Positions 24,041 to 34,450 are shown, numbered from the stretch's first letter. The stretch: DNA of 64,000 nucleotides from Sphingomonas pituitosa NBRC 102491 (GCF_001598435.1 NZ_BCYY01000022.1:22066-86065), one strand, 5' to 3'. The notes: generated from the letters alone by a model not told the origin. Program-made: numbers and translations.

Positions 24041-25013
24041 AAACCGCGCCCGCTACCCCGAGGACTGGCCCGCGATCAGCCTGCGCATCCGCAAGGAACG
24101 TGCGGGCGATCGGTGCGAGTGCCAGGGCGAATGCGGCCACCCGCACCTCGGGCGTTGCCCCGAGGTGAACGGCGGGCCGCATAGCGTCACCGGCTCGACG
24201 GTGGTGCTCACCGTCGCGCACCTTGATCACCAGCCCGAGCACTGCACGGACGAGAACCTCCGCGCCATGTGCCAGCGGTGCCATCTCGGCTACGACCGTG
24301 ATCACCACGCCCATAATGTCAGGCAGACGATGTCCCGCCGGCGGCTGCAGGCCGCCGGCAACCTTGAACTGTTCGGCGGCGACTTGGGCACCCCGACTCT
24401 GCCCACGCTTCCCGAGGTGCTCGCGCCGCCGGCACCGGCCTCGGCCGAGTGGCCGTTCGGCAACCTGCGCCCCGGCGGATACGGCGTGATCTATGCGGAC
24501 CCGCCGTGGCGCTTTGCAAACTTCTCGGCCAAGGGCGAGGCGAAGAACCCGACGGCGCATTATCCTTGCATGTCGCTCGCGGATCTCGCCCGCCTGCCGG
24601 TCGCGCGGCTCGCCGCGCCCGACTGCGCGCTGATCATGTGGGCGACGGCGCCGCTGCTCGACCGCGCGATCGAGCTGCTGCGCGCGTGGGGCTTCACCTT
24701 CAAGAGCGCCGGGGCCTGGGCGAAGCGCACGTCGACCGATCGCAGCTGGGCCTTCGGCACCGGCTATGTCTTCCGCTCGGCCGCCGAGTTCTATCTCGTC
24801 GGCACGATCGGCAAGCCACGCGTCCAGTCGCGCAGCGTCCGCAACCTGCTGGTGGCGCCGGTGCGCGAACATAGCCGCAAGCCCGACAGCATGATCGCCG
24901 ACGTCGAGGCGCTCTATGCCGGCCCCTATGTCGAGCTGTTCGCCCGCCAGCGCCGGCCCGGCTGGGACTGCTGGGGCAATGATGTCGAGAAATTCGCCTC
25001 GGAGATCGGGTGA
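24024..25013 (+). CDS. HNH-type nuclease domain fused to MT-A70 adenine methyltransferase
   Basis: A 329-residue two-domain protein. Residues 1-105 look like an HNH zinc nuclease: Cys31/Cys33/Cys37, then AHLDH (66-70), Asn79 and CQRCH (83-87). A Pro-rich linker (122-143) leads to an MT-A70 N6-adenine methyltransferase with the catalytic DPPW at 159-162 and conserved C-terminal VEALYAGPYVELFARQ. MT-A70 phage enzymes methylate adenine in DNA, protecting it or marking it. Separate HNH and MT-A70 genes are common; the single uninterrupted frame here is unusual. Whether the HNH part still cuts is unknown. Confidence 0.85.
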   Translation: MPISPENRARYPEDWPAISLRIRKERAGDRCECQGECGHPHLGRCPEVNGGPHSVTGSTVVLTVAHLDHQPEHCTDENLRAMCQRCHLGYDRDHHAHNVRQTMSRRRLQAAGNLELFGGDLGTPTLPTLPEVLAPPAPASAEWPFGNLRPGGYGVIYADPPWRFANFSAKGEAKNPTAHYPCMSLADLARLPVARLAAPDCALIMWATAPLLDRAIELLRAWGFTFKSAGAWAKRTSTDRSWAFGTGYVFRSAAEFYLVGTIGKPRVQSRSVRNLLVAPVREHSRKPDSMIADVEALYAGPYVELFARQRRPGWDCWGNDVEKFASEIG

Positions 25014-25354
25014 TGCGCACGCGCCACAACGAAATCTTTATACGCCGCTGGAAGTCCAAGGCCGGCCGGTTGAAGGAAGTCCGCAAACGCTTCACGCCAC
25101 GCCGGCCATATGACCGGTTCCTTTGGGCTATCGCACGCCACCGGATGCCCGTCGCGGACGCCATGCTTTCCCTTGAGCACGCCATCCCCCGCCATGGCAA
25201 TGCGCTGTGGATGCGCCTCCACGCGGTCTCATATCCGCACGCATCGCGGTACCCACGATCGGCGATGCGGACCGCGAGCTTTAGCCCCGCCTTTCTGGCG
25301 GTGGAACGTCGGAGGAACAGATTCGCCGAATCGGAGACGATCGGGCATGGATGA
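25013..25354 (+). CDS. Basic early phage protein, unknown
   Basis: A 113-residue, very basic protein (many Arg) whose ATG overlaps the methyltransferase stop (TGATG). The first 60 residues look helical (FIRRWKSKAGRLKEVRKRF). No family recognised. It overlaps the following small gene by 8 bp. Confidence 0.5.
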   Translation: MRTRHNEIFIRRWKSKAGRLKEVRKRFTPRRPYDRFLWAIARHRMPVADAMLSLEHAIPRHGNALWMRLHAVSYPHASRYPRSAMRTASFSPAFLAVERRRNRFAESETIGHG

Positions 25355-25718
25355 TCTTCCCGTCAGTGTCCTGCTCAAGCGGGTGCGGCGCGCGGCGCGT
25401 AATGGCGAGCGCCTGCACCTTGGTCCGGAGCATGCGCGGGCGTTGATGGACCCGCGTGTCTACGCGGTGCTGTGTGAGATCGAGTCGGAGGAATTCAGGG
25501 CGGGATGGCAGGTCGAAGGCGAAGCGGTGCAGGTTCCGGCACGGCCAAGGCCGGCGAAGCCCAGCGCTTCGAGCTCGGGCCTTTCTGGCTTTGGTATCGC
25601 CGCGACCGCGACGACTGGAACATCTGTTGGCTCGATGGACGTGTCACTCGGCGCGCATCGACGGGTATCGGCGGTGACGGCGGAAATCCGCCGGAAGAAG
25701 CGAAACTCGCCCTCATAG
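25347..25718 (+). CDS. Small protein upstream of integrase, possible excision factor
   Basis: A 123-residue frame starting in an overlap with the preceding gene. The first 50 residues are well formed (SVLLKRVRRAARNGERLHLG then a helix ending EIESEEF). The last 70 are Ser/Ala-rich, overlap the integrase coding start by 214 bp in another frame, and are probably unconstrained. Position directly before int suggests an excisionase-like or regulatory role, but no helix-turn-helix is clear. Confidence 0.5.
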   Translation: MDDLPVSVLLKRVRRAARNGERLHLGPEHARALMDPRVYAVLCEIESEEFRAGWQVEGEAVQVPARPRPAKPSASSSGLSGFGIAATATTGTSVGSMDVSLGAHRRVSAVTAEIRRKKRNSPS

Positions 25719-26893
25719 ACCACTGGACCGCGTGGAAGGCGCAGGCCGAGGCGATCATGCCGACCGGCCCGCGCGGTCCCCATGAGGTGCTGCTCGCCGA
25801 CCTCACCGCCGCCTGGCTGGAAGAGCATGTCGCGCACCTCGAAAGCCCCGAGCGCTATCTCGACAGCGTGGATCGCCTCGAAGCCTTCTGGGCCGAGCTG
25901 CGCGCGCAGCAGCTGCTGCCCGAGCCGTTCAGCGTCGCCAACGTATCGAATGCGCTGGTCGACGCCTTCATCGCCTGGCGCGCCGCCCAGGGCGTTTCGG
26001 CGCCGACGATCTCGCGCGACCTGGCTGCGCTGCGCGGCCCGATCAACTGGGCGATGAAGCCGGAAATCAACCGGCTGTCTAGCGCACCGAAGATCAAGGA
26101 CGTGAAGGGCCGCAAGAAGCCGAAGGAACTGGAGTGGAGCCCAGAGCAGGTGGCCGCCATCCTCGATGCCGCGCGCGGCGCGCCGGAACGGGACCACGTC
26201 TTCCTGTTCACGCTGATCATGCTGAGCACCCACGGCCGCGCCGAGGCGACACTCGAGCTGGACGCATCGCAGATCCGCCGCGGCATGATCCACTTCCTTC
26301 GGCCTGGCGAAGAGCAGACCCGCAAGCGCCGGCCGATCGTGCCGATCTGCCCCACGCTCGCACCATGGCTGGAAGGCGCCACCGGCAAGATCATCCGCTA
26401 CCGCGTGCCCACGTCGCAGAAGACGCGCGCGGCCGGCGGCCCAGACCATTACGAGCGCCCGACAAGCGATATCGGCAACGCCTTCGAGGGCGTGCTGCTC
26501 GCCGCCCACGCAGCGCGGCCGGATCTCGGCTTTGCCGAGCAGGTACGCGACAAAGCCGGCGAGCTGGTCTGGCTTCCGCCCCGTCGCAAGCTGGGCGAGA
26601 CGCGCCCTCGGCCGAAGCTGCGCGGCATCGGCACGCCCAACACCCTGCGCCACACCATCCACACCTGGCACAAGCGGTTCGGCGTGCCCGATGCGCAGAT
26701 CGACGCAGCGGCCGGGCACAGCGAGGAGGGCACCGGCGCGAATTACACGCACCTGCGCCCGGAGTATCTGCGCGAGTTCATCACCTCCACTGAGGCATTC
26801 TGGGCGGCTGTCGGGGAGCACACCGACGCGCACTTGCGATACCAGCGCGATACCAACGTGGCCGAACTGGCCTCGGCGCGCTGTCGTCGGTGA
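25505..26893 (+). CDS. int: Tyrosine recombinase (prophage integrase)
   Basis: A 462-residue phage integrase. An arm-binding-like N-terminus (FELGPFWLWYRRDRDDWNI) and a core-binding helical domain (95-190) precede the catalytic domain. Catalytic residues seen: Arg245 (THGRAEATLEL), Arg382, His405 (AGHSEEGTG) and nucleophile Tyr414. The usual HxxR is NTLR, with Asn379 replacing His. An insert of about 60 residues (300-365) separates the two arginines. It stops 33 bp from the tRNA-Ala 3' end, its likely target. The true start may lie slightly downstream, since the first 18 residues are low complexity. Confidence 0.92.
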   Translation: MAGRRRSGAGSGTAKAGEAQRFELGPFWLWYRRDRDDWNICWLDGRVTRRASTGIGGDGGNPPEEAKLALIDHWTAWKAQAEAIMPTGPRGPHEVLLADLTAAWLEEHVAHLESPERYLDSVDRLEAFWAELRAQQLLPEPFSVANVSNALVDAFIAWRAAQGVSAPTISRDLAALRGPINWAMKPEINRLSSAPKIKDVKGRKKPKELEWSPEQVAAILDAARGAPERDHVFLFTLIMLSTHGRAEATLELDASQIRRGMIHFLRPGEEQTRKRRPIVPICPTLAPWLEGATGKIIRYRVPTSQKTRAAGGPDHYERPTSDIGNAFEGVLLAAHAARPDLGFAEQVRDKAGELVWLPPRRKLGETRPRPKLRGIGTPNTLRHTIHTWHKRFGVPDAQIDAAAGHSEEGTGANYTHLRPEYLREFITSTEAFWAAVGEHTDAHLRYQRDTNVAELASARCRR

Positions 26894-26926
26894 TGGGAAA
26901 AGGTAGCTATCTCAGCTAGAAGGCGG

Positions 26927-27002
26927 TGGTGGAGCTGAGGGGAATCGAACCCCTGACCTCTGCAGTGCGATTGCAGCGCTCTCCCATCTGAGCTACAGCC
27001 CC
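26927..27002 (-). tRNA. tRNA-Ala (anticodon CGC), presumed prophage attachment site
   Basis: A 76-nt cloverleaf on the minus strand: 5' GGGGCTGTAGCTC..., anticodon stem CTGCA/TGCAG around loop ATCGCAC (anticodon CGC, reading GCG), T-loop GGTTCGATTCC and encoded CCA at the 3' end. The 3' end faces the integrase, the usual geometry for integration into a tRNA gene. The tRNA appears intact, so the phage attachment site must restore its 3' end. Confidence 0.95.
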
Positions 27003-27223
27003 GCCGCCTTGATCCCGGGCTGGCCCGAGAGGCGCTCCCCTTAGCGAGCCCAAACGTGCGATGCAACCGGCTTGTGGCGTCTTCCCGCCGCTTTTGGTTC
27101 GGCAGCGGCGAAGTGCCTGTCCGCCAAGTTAAATCCTCGGAACCCATCTGCCCCTCCGCTCGCTTGAACGACGTGTGACGGCAAGCATGCCGCAGCCGCC
27201 GAAATCTCAGCAGGAGAGATACG

Positions 27224-28378
27224 ATGGACGACCGCAACAACCGCTACGGCCCCTATGGCCCCACCGGCTATAACGACAGCAGCAGCCAGGGCGACTATGG
27301 CCGGGATTACGGCTCCGGCCGCGATTACACCTATAGCAGCGCGCGCGACTATGCCGCCGCCGGCGAACTGGGCCGCGGGCGCGACCGCAACCAGCGCGAC
27401 GACTGGAACCGCGGCCGCTCGGACGGGCGCAACCAGGATCGCTCGAACTATGGCGCGCAGGCCTATGGCCAGCGCAGCCAGGAACGCAGCGGCTGGGACG
27501 GCGGCGACAATGACTGGAGCGATACCAGCTCGCGCAGCTACAGCAATTATGGCGGCGCCTCCGGCCAGCAACGCGACCGCGACTATGGGCAGCGCACCTA
27601 TGGCAATAGCGACTGGGGCGATCGCGACGCATTCGCGCGCAGCTACGGCCAGCAGGACCAGGGCCGTTCCGGCTATGGGCGGCAGGATCAGAGCCGCGGT
27701 GCCTATGGCTATGATCGCAACCGCGGCGGCAACGACCTGCGCGGCTATGACAGCGATCGCGGCTTCTTCGATCGCGCCGGCGACGAGGTCCGCTCGTGGT
27801 TCGGCGACGAGGAAGCCGAGCGCCGCCGCCGCCAGGACCAGCGCTATGACGAGCAGCAGGCGCGCAACGAGGGCCATGCCGACAACCATTACGGCGAATG
27901 GCGCCGCAGCCGCCTCCAGGAATTCGACCGCGACTATGACGAATATCGCCGCGAGAATGCCCAGCGCTTTCACAGCGAGTTCGAGAATTTCCGTACCGAA
28001 CGCACCGGCCAGCGCGACTCGCTCCGCCGCGTGACCGAGCATATGGAAGTGCTGGGTTCGGACGGCAGCCATGTCGGCACCGTCGACAAGGTGCGGGGCG
28101 ATCGCATCATCCTCACCAAGACCGACACCGACGCCGAGGGTCGCCACCACTCGATCCCGTCGCGCTGGATCCAGACGGTCGACGACAAGGTGAATCTGCG
28201 CAAGACCGCCGACGAAGCCAAGAACCATTGGCGCGACGAGGAACAGTCGGGCGCGATGTTCGGCGAGGACAAGGTGAAGTCCACCGCCACGACCACCGAT
28301 CAGAGCGCCGTGCGTGACGGTTCGCAGGACTGGAGCACGACCGGTAATCTGAATTCGAGCTTCAAGGGCACCTACTAA
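27224..28378 (+). CDS. Low-complexity DUF2171-domain protein, probable stress protein
   Basis: A 384-residue protein. Residues 1-185 are low complexity, made of Gly, Tyr, Arg, Asp, Ser, Asn and Gln with many YG, RDY and RG steps, and should be disordered. Then come SWFGDEEAERRR (191-202), a charged helical region (225-270) and a DUF2171 domain (about 275-345; MEVLGSDGSHVGTVDKV). DUF2171 proteins are linked with barrel-type (PRC-like) folds. Ribosome site GGAGAGA precedes the ATG. A weak EcfG-like promoter (GGAAC at 27139, CGCTT after 17 nt) could tie it to the general stress response. The next feature is a clear terminator. Confidence 0.8.
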   Translation: MDDRNNRYGPYGPTGYNDSSSQGDYGRDYGSGRDYTYSSARDYAAAGELGRGRDRNQRDDWNRGRSDGRNQDRSNYGAQAYGQRSQERSGWDGGDNDWSDTSSRSYSNYGGASGQQRDRDYGQRTYGNSDWGDRDAFARSYGQQDQGRSGYGRQDQSRGAYGYDRNRGGNDLRGYDSDRGFFDRAGDEVRSWFGDEEAERRRRQDQRYDEQQARNEGHADNHYGEWRRSRLQEFDRDYDEYRRENAQRFHSEFENFRTERTGQRDSLRRVTEHMEVLGSDGSHVGTVDKVRGDRIILTKTDTDAEGRHHSIPSRWIQTVDDKVNLRKTADEAKNHWRDEEQSGAMFGEDKVKSTATTTDQSAVRDGSQDWSTTGNLNSSFKGTY

Positions 28379-28398
28379 GGGCGCCTGAGGCGAAGAGA

Positions 28399-28430
28399 GG
28401 GGCCGTCCGGCAATACCGGGCGGCCCCTTT
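28399..28430 (+). terminator. Rho-independent terminator after the DUF2171 gene
   Basis: A 12-bp stem (GGGGCCGTCCGG pairing with CCGGGCGGCCCC, one G-U pair), a 5-nt CAATA loop and a TTT tail, 20 bp after the stop codon. Confidence 0.85.
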
Positions 28431-28443
28431 CCGTTGAAGCATA

Positions 28444-28465
28444 TCCTCCCCCGCCAGGGGGAGGA
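28444..28465. repeat. CCTCCCC/GGGGAGG intergenic palindrome
   Basis: TCCTCCCC...GGGGAGGA palindrome with the core CGCCAG, identical at its core to the copy at 63918-63937. It lies between convergent genes and may add termination for katG. Confidence 0.7.
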
Positions 28466-28511
28466 AACGCCAAACGGGAGGGCCGGCTGCGGGTACGCCC
28501 CATTCACCCGA

Positions 28512-30719
<2,208 letters not shown>

Positions 30720-30912
30720 TCGGGCATCTCCTTGGGATCCGGGCTATGGTCTGCGCAGAGCCTCGCACGGCCAGAGCGATCGATGAAATGGATTAGTTCG
30801 GGCACACTGATCGATCTTTCCGCTCGTGTCAGTATATCTCAACGGATAGGCCCCGACCATGGTCACGCAGACGAAACGGATCCCGCTCAGGATGATTACA
30901 GCAACGGGTGGA

Positions 30913-30944
30913 TTGCCCGCCTGACTTGGTTACATATGTAACCA
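30913..30944 (+). promoter_or_regulatory. Promoter with overlapping 16-bp perfect palindrome
   Basis: GGTTACATATGTAACC (30929-30944) is a perfect palindrome. A -35-like TTGCCC (30913-30918) and -10-like TATGTA (30935-30940), 16 bp apart, place the palindrome over the -10 of the downstream PLP-enzyme gene (ATG at 30974). A repressor bound here would block that promoter. The regulator is not in the window. Confidence 0.6.
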
Positions 30945-30973
30945 TCATCAGAATACACATCGGAGAGCCTGCA

Positions 30974-32290
30974 ATGACCGACGCCACCGAAGCCGATCTG
31001 ACCGGCGGCACCCCCCGTCCCCGCCCCGAGGGCGATGTCGAGAAGATCGGCGATCGCAAGCTCAAGCCGGCGACGATGATGATGGGGCACGGCTATGATC
31101 CGATGCTCTCCGAAGGCGCGCTCAAGCCGCCGATCTTCCTCACCTCCACCTTCGTCTTCCCCAATGCGGCGGCGGGCAAGCGCCATTTCGAGGGCGTGAC
31201 CGGCAAGCGCCCGGGCGGCGCCGAGGGCCTGGTCTATTCGCGCTTCAACGGCCCGAACCAGGAGATCCTGGAAGACCGCCTCGCGATCTGGGAAGAGGCC
31301 GAGGACGCGCTGGCCTTTTCCTCGGGCATGTCGGCGATCGCGACCCTGTTCCTGTCGATGGTCAAGCCCGGCGACACGATCGTCCATTCGGGCCCGCTCT
31401 ATGCGGCGACCGAGACGCTGATCGCGCGCATCCTCGGCCGCTTCGGCATTCACTGGCTCGACTTCCCGGCGGGCGCCACCCGCGAGGAGATCGATGCGGT
31501 GCTCAGCAAGGCGGCGACCGGGAACGTCGCGCTGATCTATCTGGAGAGCCCGGCCAACCCGACCAACGCGCTGGTCGACGTCGAAGCCGTCGCCGCCAGC
31601 CGCGACGCGATCTTCAAGGGCGACACCAAGCCGCCGATCGCGATCGACAACACCTTCCTCGGGCCGCTCTGGGCGCAGCCGCTCCGCCAAGGTGCGGACA
31701 TCGTCGTCTACTCGCTGACCAAATATGCCGGCGGCCATTCGGACCTGGTGGCGGGCGGCGTGCTCGGATCGAAGGCGCACATCAACACCATCCGGCTGAT
31801 GCGCAACACGATCGGCACGATCTGCGATCCGAACACGGCGTGGATGCTGCTGCGCTCGCTGGAGACGCTGGAGCTGCGGATGAGCCGCGCGGGCGAGAAC
31901 GCCGCCAAGGTGTGCGAATTCCTCGCGGCGCATCCCAAGGTGGAGCGCGTCGGCTATCTCGGCTTCCTCGAGCGCGGCGAGGACAAGCGCCAGGCCGACA
32001 TCTATCGCCGCCACTGCACCGGCGCGGGATCGACCTTCTCGCTCTATCTGAAGGGCGGCGAGAAGGAGGCGTTCGCGTTCCTCGACGCGCTCAAGATCGC
32101 CAAGCTGGCGGTGAGCCTGGGCGGCACCGAGACGCTGGCCAGCCACCCGGCGGGAATGACGCACCTGTCGGTGGCCGAGGCGCGCAAGCAGGCGCTGGGA
32201 ATCACCGACAATCTGGTCCGCATCTCGGTCGGCGTCGAGGATGCCGACGACCTTATCGCCGACTTCGAGAATGCGCTGAAGGCGGTGTGA
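30974..32290 (+). CDS. Cystathionine gamma-synthase / methionine gamma-lyase family PLP enzyme
   Basis: A 438-residue Cys/Met-metabolism PLP enzyme. The PLP lysine is in YSLTKYAGGHSDLVAG, and the upstream YSRFNGPNQE and SSGMSAIATLF segments are typical. An N-terminal extension of about 45 residues (Asp/Glu/Pro-rich, then MMMGHGYDP) marks the subgroup usually annotated as cystathionine gamma-synthase family protein. Substrate specificity (synthase, lyase or sulfhydrylase) cannot be settled from sequence. Start 30974 follows a GGAGAG ribosome site. Probably controlled through the palindrome at 30929-30944. Confidence 0.88.
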   Translation: MTDATEADLTGGTPRPRPEGDVEKIGDRKLKPATMMMGHGYDPMLSEGALKPPIFLTSTFVFPNAAAGKRHFEGVTGKRPGGAEGLVYSRFNGPNQEILEDRLAIWEEAEDALAFSSGMSAIATLFLSMVKPGDTIVHSGPLYAATETLIARILGRFGIHWLDFPAGATREEIDAVLSKAATGNVALIYLESPANPTNALVDVEAVAASRDAIFKGDTKPPIAIDNTFLGPLWAQPLRQGADIVVYSLTKYAGGHSDLVAGGVLGSKAHINTIRLMRNTIGTICDPNTAWMLLRSLETLELRMSRAGENAAKVCEFLAAHPKVERVGYLGFLERGEDKRQADIYRRHCTGAGSTFSLYLKGGEKEAFAFLDALKIAKLAVSLGGTETLASHPAGMTHLSVAEARKQALGITDNLVRISVGVEDADDLIADFENALKAV

Positions 32291-32300
32291 TCTTTCCGGT

Positions 32301-32352
32301 GACGAAGGAGGACAGAAAGCCCTCCTTCGTCATCCCGGCGAACGCCGGGATG
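32301..32352. terminator. Bidirectional terminator region with a single REP-like hairpin
   Basis: A perfect 11-bp stem (GACGAAGGAGG/CCTCCTTCGTC, 9-nt loop) is followed immediately by a second hairpin CATCCCGGCG-AA-CGCCGGGATG (32331-32352). The second matches one arm of the REPIN-like elements elsewhere in the window. It lies between convergent genes. Confidence 0.75.
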
Positions 32353-32389
32353 GCGGCTTTGGTGCGGAGAAACACCGCCGCACCGTCCC

Positions 32390-33376
32390 TTACTTCAGCG
32401 TCCGCGCGGCGTCCTCGACCAGCGCCGCCATCGTCTGCTGGTCCTTCAGCGACGGATGGAAGTGGCAGGCGGTGAATTCCAGCTGGGGCACCGCCACCGC
32501 CGTCGCCCCCGTCGCCGTCGCCACCGTTCGCACGTCGGCGATGAAGGCGGGCGCGCCCATCAGCAGGAAGCGCGCGGCCGGGTTCGCGCCCTGCAGCTGC
32601 CGCACGAATGCGACATATTTCGCCCGATAATCGGCGTGCAGCGCGGCATCGTCCTTCCACGCCTCGCCGGCATGGACCGGCGTCGAGAAATCGTTGGTTC
32701 CGAGGTTGATCACGACCAGCTGCGGCTGCCAGTCGTCCTGCACCGCGGGCGCCGGTTCGCCGGGAATGGCGCGGGCGTAGAGCACCGGCAGCGTCTCGCC
32801 GGGGTTGCCGCCGGCATAGTTGCGCACCACGCCGCGCCCTGAAAAGGCGATGACGCGATAGTCGGCATCCCATTTCTTCGCGAGCAGCGGCCCGAAGGCG
32901 CGCTGGGTATCGGTGGTGTCGTGCACCTGCTCGCCGGTGCAATCCCGCACGGTCGCGGTGTCGCCATAGCCGACGCTGTGCGAGTCGCCGATGAACTCGA
33001 CGCGGCGCGCATGCATCGGTGGGGCGAGCGCCGTGCCGTCTGTGGTGATGCCGAGCATGCGGCTATAGCCGCTCTGGCTCTCGGTCAGCTTCTCGACGCG
33101 GATGACATGTTCGCCGTCCGCCAGCCCCTCGAACCGGCGCTGCACCTTGCCGGGCTTTTTCAGCACCGCGCGCTCCACCCCGTCGATCAGCACGGCGAGA
33201 TGGTCCTCGCCGGCCTCGACCGACACGGTGACGGAGGTGCCCTTGAACCGCCCCTCGAAATAGACGCCGGGCCAGCCGAAGCGGCCATCGGCAGTCACGC
33301 GGCCCCCGGCGTGCAGCGGAATGGACGTTTCGGCAGGCGCGAGCATCAGCGCGGCGACAAGGGCTAGGCGAAGCAT
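32390..33376 (-). CDS. Secreted SGNH esterase, CE2-like
   Basis: A 328-residue protein with a signal peptide (LRLALVAALMLAPAE). Residues 20-115 form a beta-rich domain, and residues 120-328 are an SGNH hydrolase: EFIGDSHSVGYG (nucleophile Ser), NLGTNDF (Asn) and the C-terminal CHFHPSLKDQ (His). The two-domain layout is that of carbohydrate esterase family 2, which removes acetyl groups from plant or microbial polysaccharides. Convergent with the PLP-enzyme gene. Start 33376 gives a normal signal peptide. Confidence 0.82.
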   Translation of the reverse strand: MLRLALVAALMLAPAETSIPLHAGGRVTADGRFGWPGVYFEGRFKGTSVTVSVEAGEDHLAVLIDGVERAVLKKPGKVQRRFEGLADGEHVIRVEKLTESQSGYSRMLGITTDGTALAPPMHARRVEFIGDSHSVGYGDTATVRDCTGEQVHDTTDTQRAFGPLLAKKWDADYRVIAFSGRGVVRNYAGGNPGETLPVLYARAIPGEPAPAVQDDWQPQLVVINLGTNDFSTPVHAGEAWKDDAALHADYRAKYVAFVRQLQGANPAARFLLMGAPAFIADVRTVATATGATAVAVPQLEFTACHFHPSLKDQQTMAALVEDAARTLK

Positions 33377-33407
33377 GCAGCCTGCCTAGCAACCCCGCGC
33401 GGCGCCG

Positions 33408-34304
33408 TCAGCCCCAGAGCCGCTCGCGATAGGCCTCGAAGCAGCGCGCGCCGCAACGCAGGCGGATCAGCGCGCCTTCGGCCATCGCGTTCGCGCGGCG
33501 CGGATCCTCTTCCACCGCCGGGCGAATGGCCTCGCGGTTCCAGTCCTCGCTGTGCTTGATGTCGAGCACCGCGTGCAGCGTGAAGTAGCGCGCTTCCTTG
33601 GGGCTGAGCCCCACGCGCTTCAGCCCTTCGGCCGTCGCGGCGGAGCGGCCGGGCGCGGTCAGCTCGATCACGCCCAGCGCCCCTACCGAATGCCAGGCAT
33701 AGCGGCGGCTGCTCGCCATCGCGGTCATCGCATTGGCGAGGCACAGGCTTTCCCACACGGTGTTCTCGATCACCGGGGTAACGGCCAGCGTCTCGACCAG
33801 CGCATCGAGCATCGGGCCGTGCATGCCCTTCTCGGTGCCGTGCCCCATCTCGTCCCAGTAATTGCGGGCGAGTTCGAGCTTCGGGCGGGTCGGCAGCTTC
33901 ACCTGCGTCATCGCGACGAGATCGTCGAACCCCGCCTCGCCGGCAGCCTCCTGCTCGAAGAACCATCGAAGCTGGTCCCGGTCCGCCTCCGCAGCCAGCC
34001 AGGGGAAGAGCGGGTCGCCCTGCCCCGGCCCGGTCGCCTTCAGTTCCTCGAACCAGGCGATGAAGCCCTCGACGTCGGTGGGCGCCGCCGCTGCCTCGTC
34101 GACGATCTCGGCGCGCAGTTCCTCGAGGAACGCGCCCTGCAGCCGCTCCATGCGCATGTCGCGCTCGAACAGGCGCTGCCAGTCGTCGGACGGGAAGCCG
34201 GGTTCCAGCCGCTCCCGGTTCCAGTGGGCCAGGCCGCGCTGGAAGCTGTCGGTAAGAAACTGCGAACGGATGCGTGGCGCGAAGTCGCGCGCGAGCGTTG
34301 CCAT
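33408..34304 (-). CDS. Haem-oxygenase-like diiron protein (iron-containing redox enzyme family)
   Basis: A 298-residue all-helical protein. Likely metal ligands occur in three places: YWDEMGHGTEKGMHG (Glu, His), the Glu of WESLCLANAM, and LHAVLDIKHSEDW (His, Asp, His), the pattern of the HDO superfamily. Known members cleave C-C bonds or make alkenes and other small products; the substrate here is unknown. Start 34304 was chosen for the AGGAGAG ribosome site; a longer frame from 34445 would cover the divergent promoter. Divergent from the CoA-transferase gene. Confidence 0.78.
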   Translation of the reverse strand: MATLARDFAPRIRSQFLTDSFQRGLAHWNRERLEPGFPSDDWQRLFERDMRMERLQGAFLEELRAEIVDEAAAAPTDVEGFIAWFEELKATGPGQGDPLFPWLAAEADRDQLRWFFEQEAAGEAGFDDLVAMTQVKLPTRPKLELARNYWDEMGHGTEKGMHGPMLDALVETLAVTPVIENTVWESLCLANAMTAMASSRRYAWHSVGALGVIELTAPGRSAATAEGLKRVGLSPKEARYFTLHAVLDIKHSEDWNREAIRPAVEEDPRRANAMAEGALIRLRCGARCFEAYRERLWG

Positions 34305-34450
34305 GGGAAAACTCTCTCCTGCTTGGCTGCCTAAACCCGCAGGCCGAGGGGGGAGTTCCGATCCACTTAAGTAGATCAACCACTTGGCTGTCACGGCATG
34401 GTCATGTGCACCGCAGCGTGCATCGGGTGCATTCGTCGCGCCCAAGTAGG

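Larger units (their letters stand above)
1..27002. mobile_element. P2-type (myovirus) prophage, right part, ending at tRNA-Ala
   Basis: A continuous run of phage genes in P2-like syntenic blocks: spanins, tail completion, baseplate, fibre, sheath, tube, tape measure, gpU and gpD, then a repressor/Cro switch, early genes and an integrase. The integrase stops 33 bp from the 3' end of a minus-strand tRNA-Ala gene, a typical integration site. Capsid, portal and terminase genes are not seen and must lie to the left, as must the other attachment site, so the exact right border cannot be fixed. All late and early genes seen read in the + direction except the repressor and one unknown gene. No obviously broken structural gene is seen, so the visible half could be functional. 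Confidence 0.93.

Noticed and set aside
26894..26926. Possible tRNA-like fragment between integrase and tRNA-Ala
   Set aside because: A few bases (GCTATCTCAGCTAG) resemble a D-arm, but the match is too short and out of order to be an attachment core.
27139..27165. EcfG (general stress) promoter before the DUF2171 gene
   Set aside because: GGAAC is followed after 17 nt by CGCTT rather than CGTT; only a partial match, so kept as a weak hint and not called as a feature.
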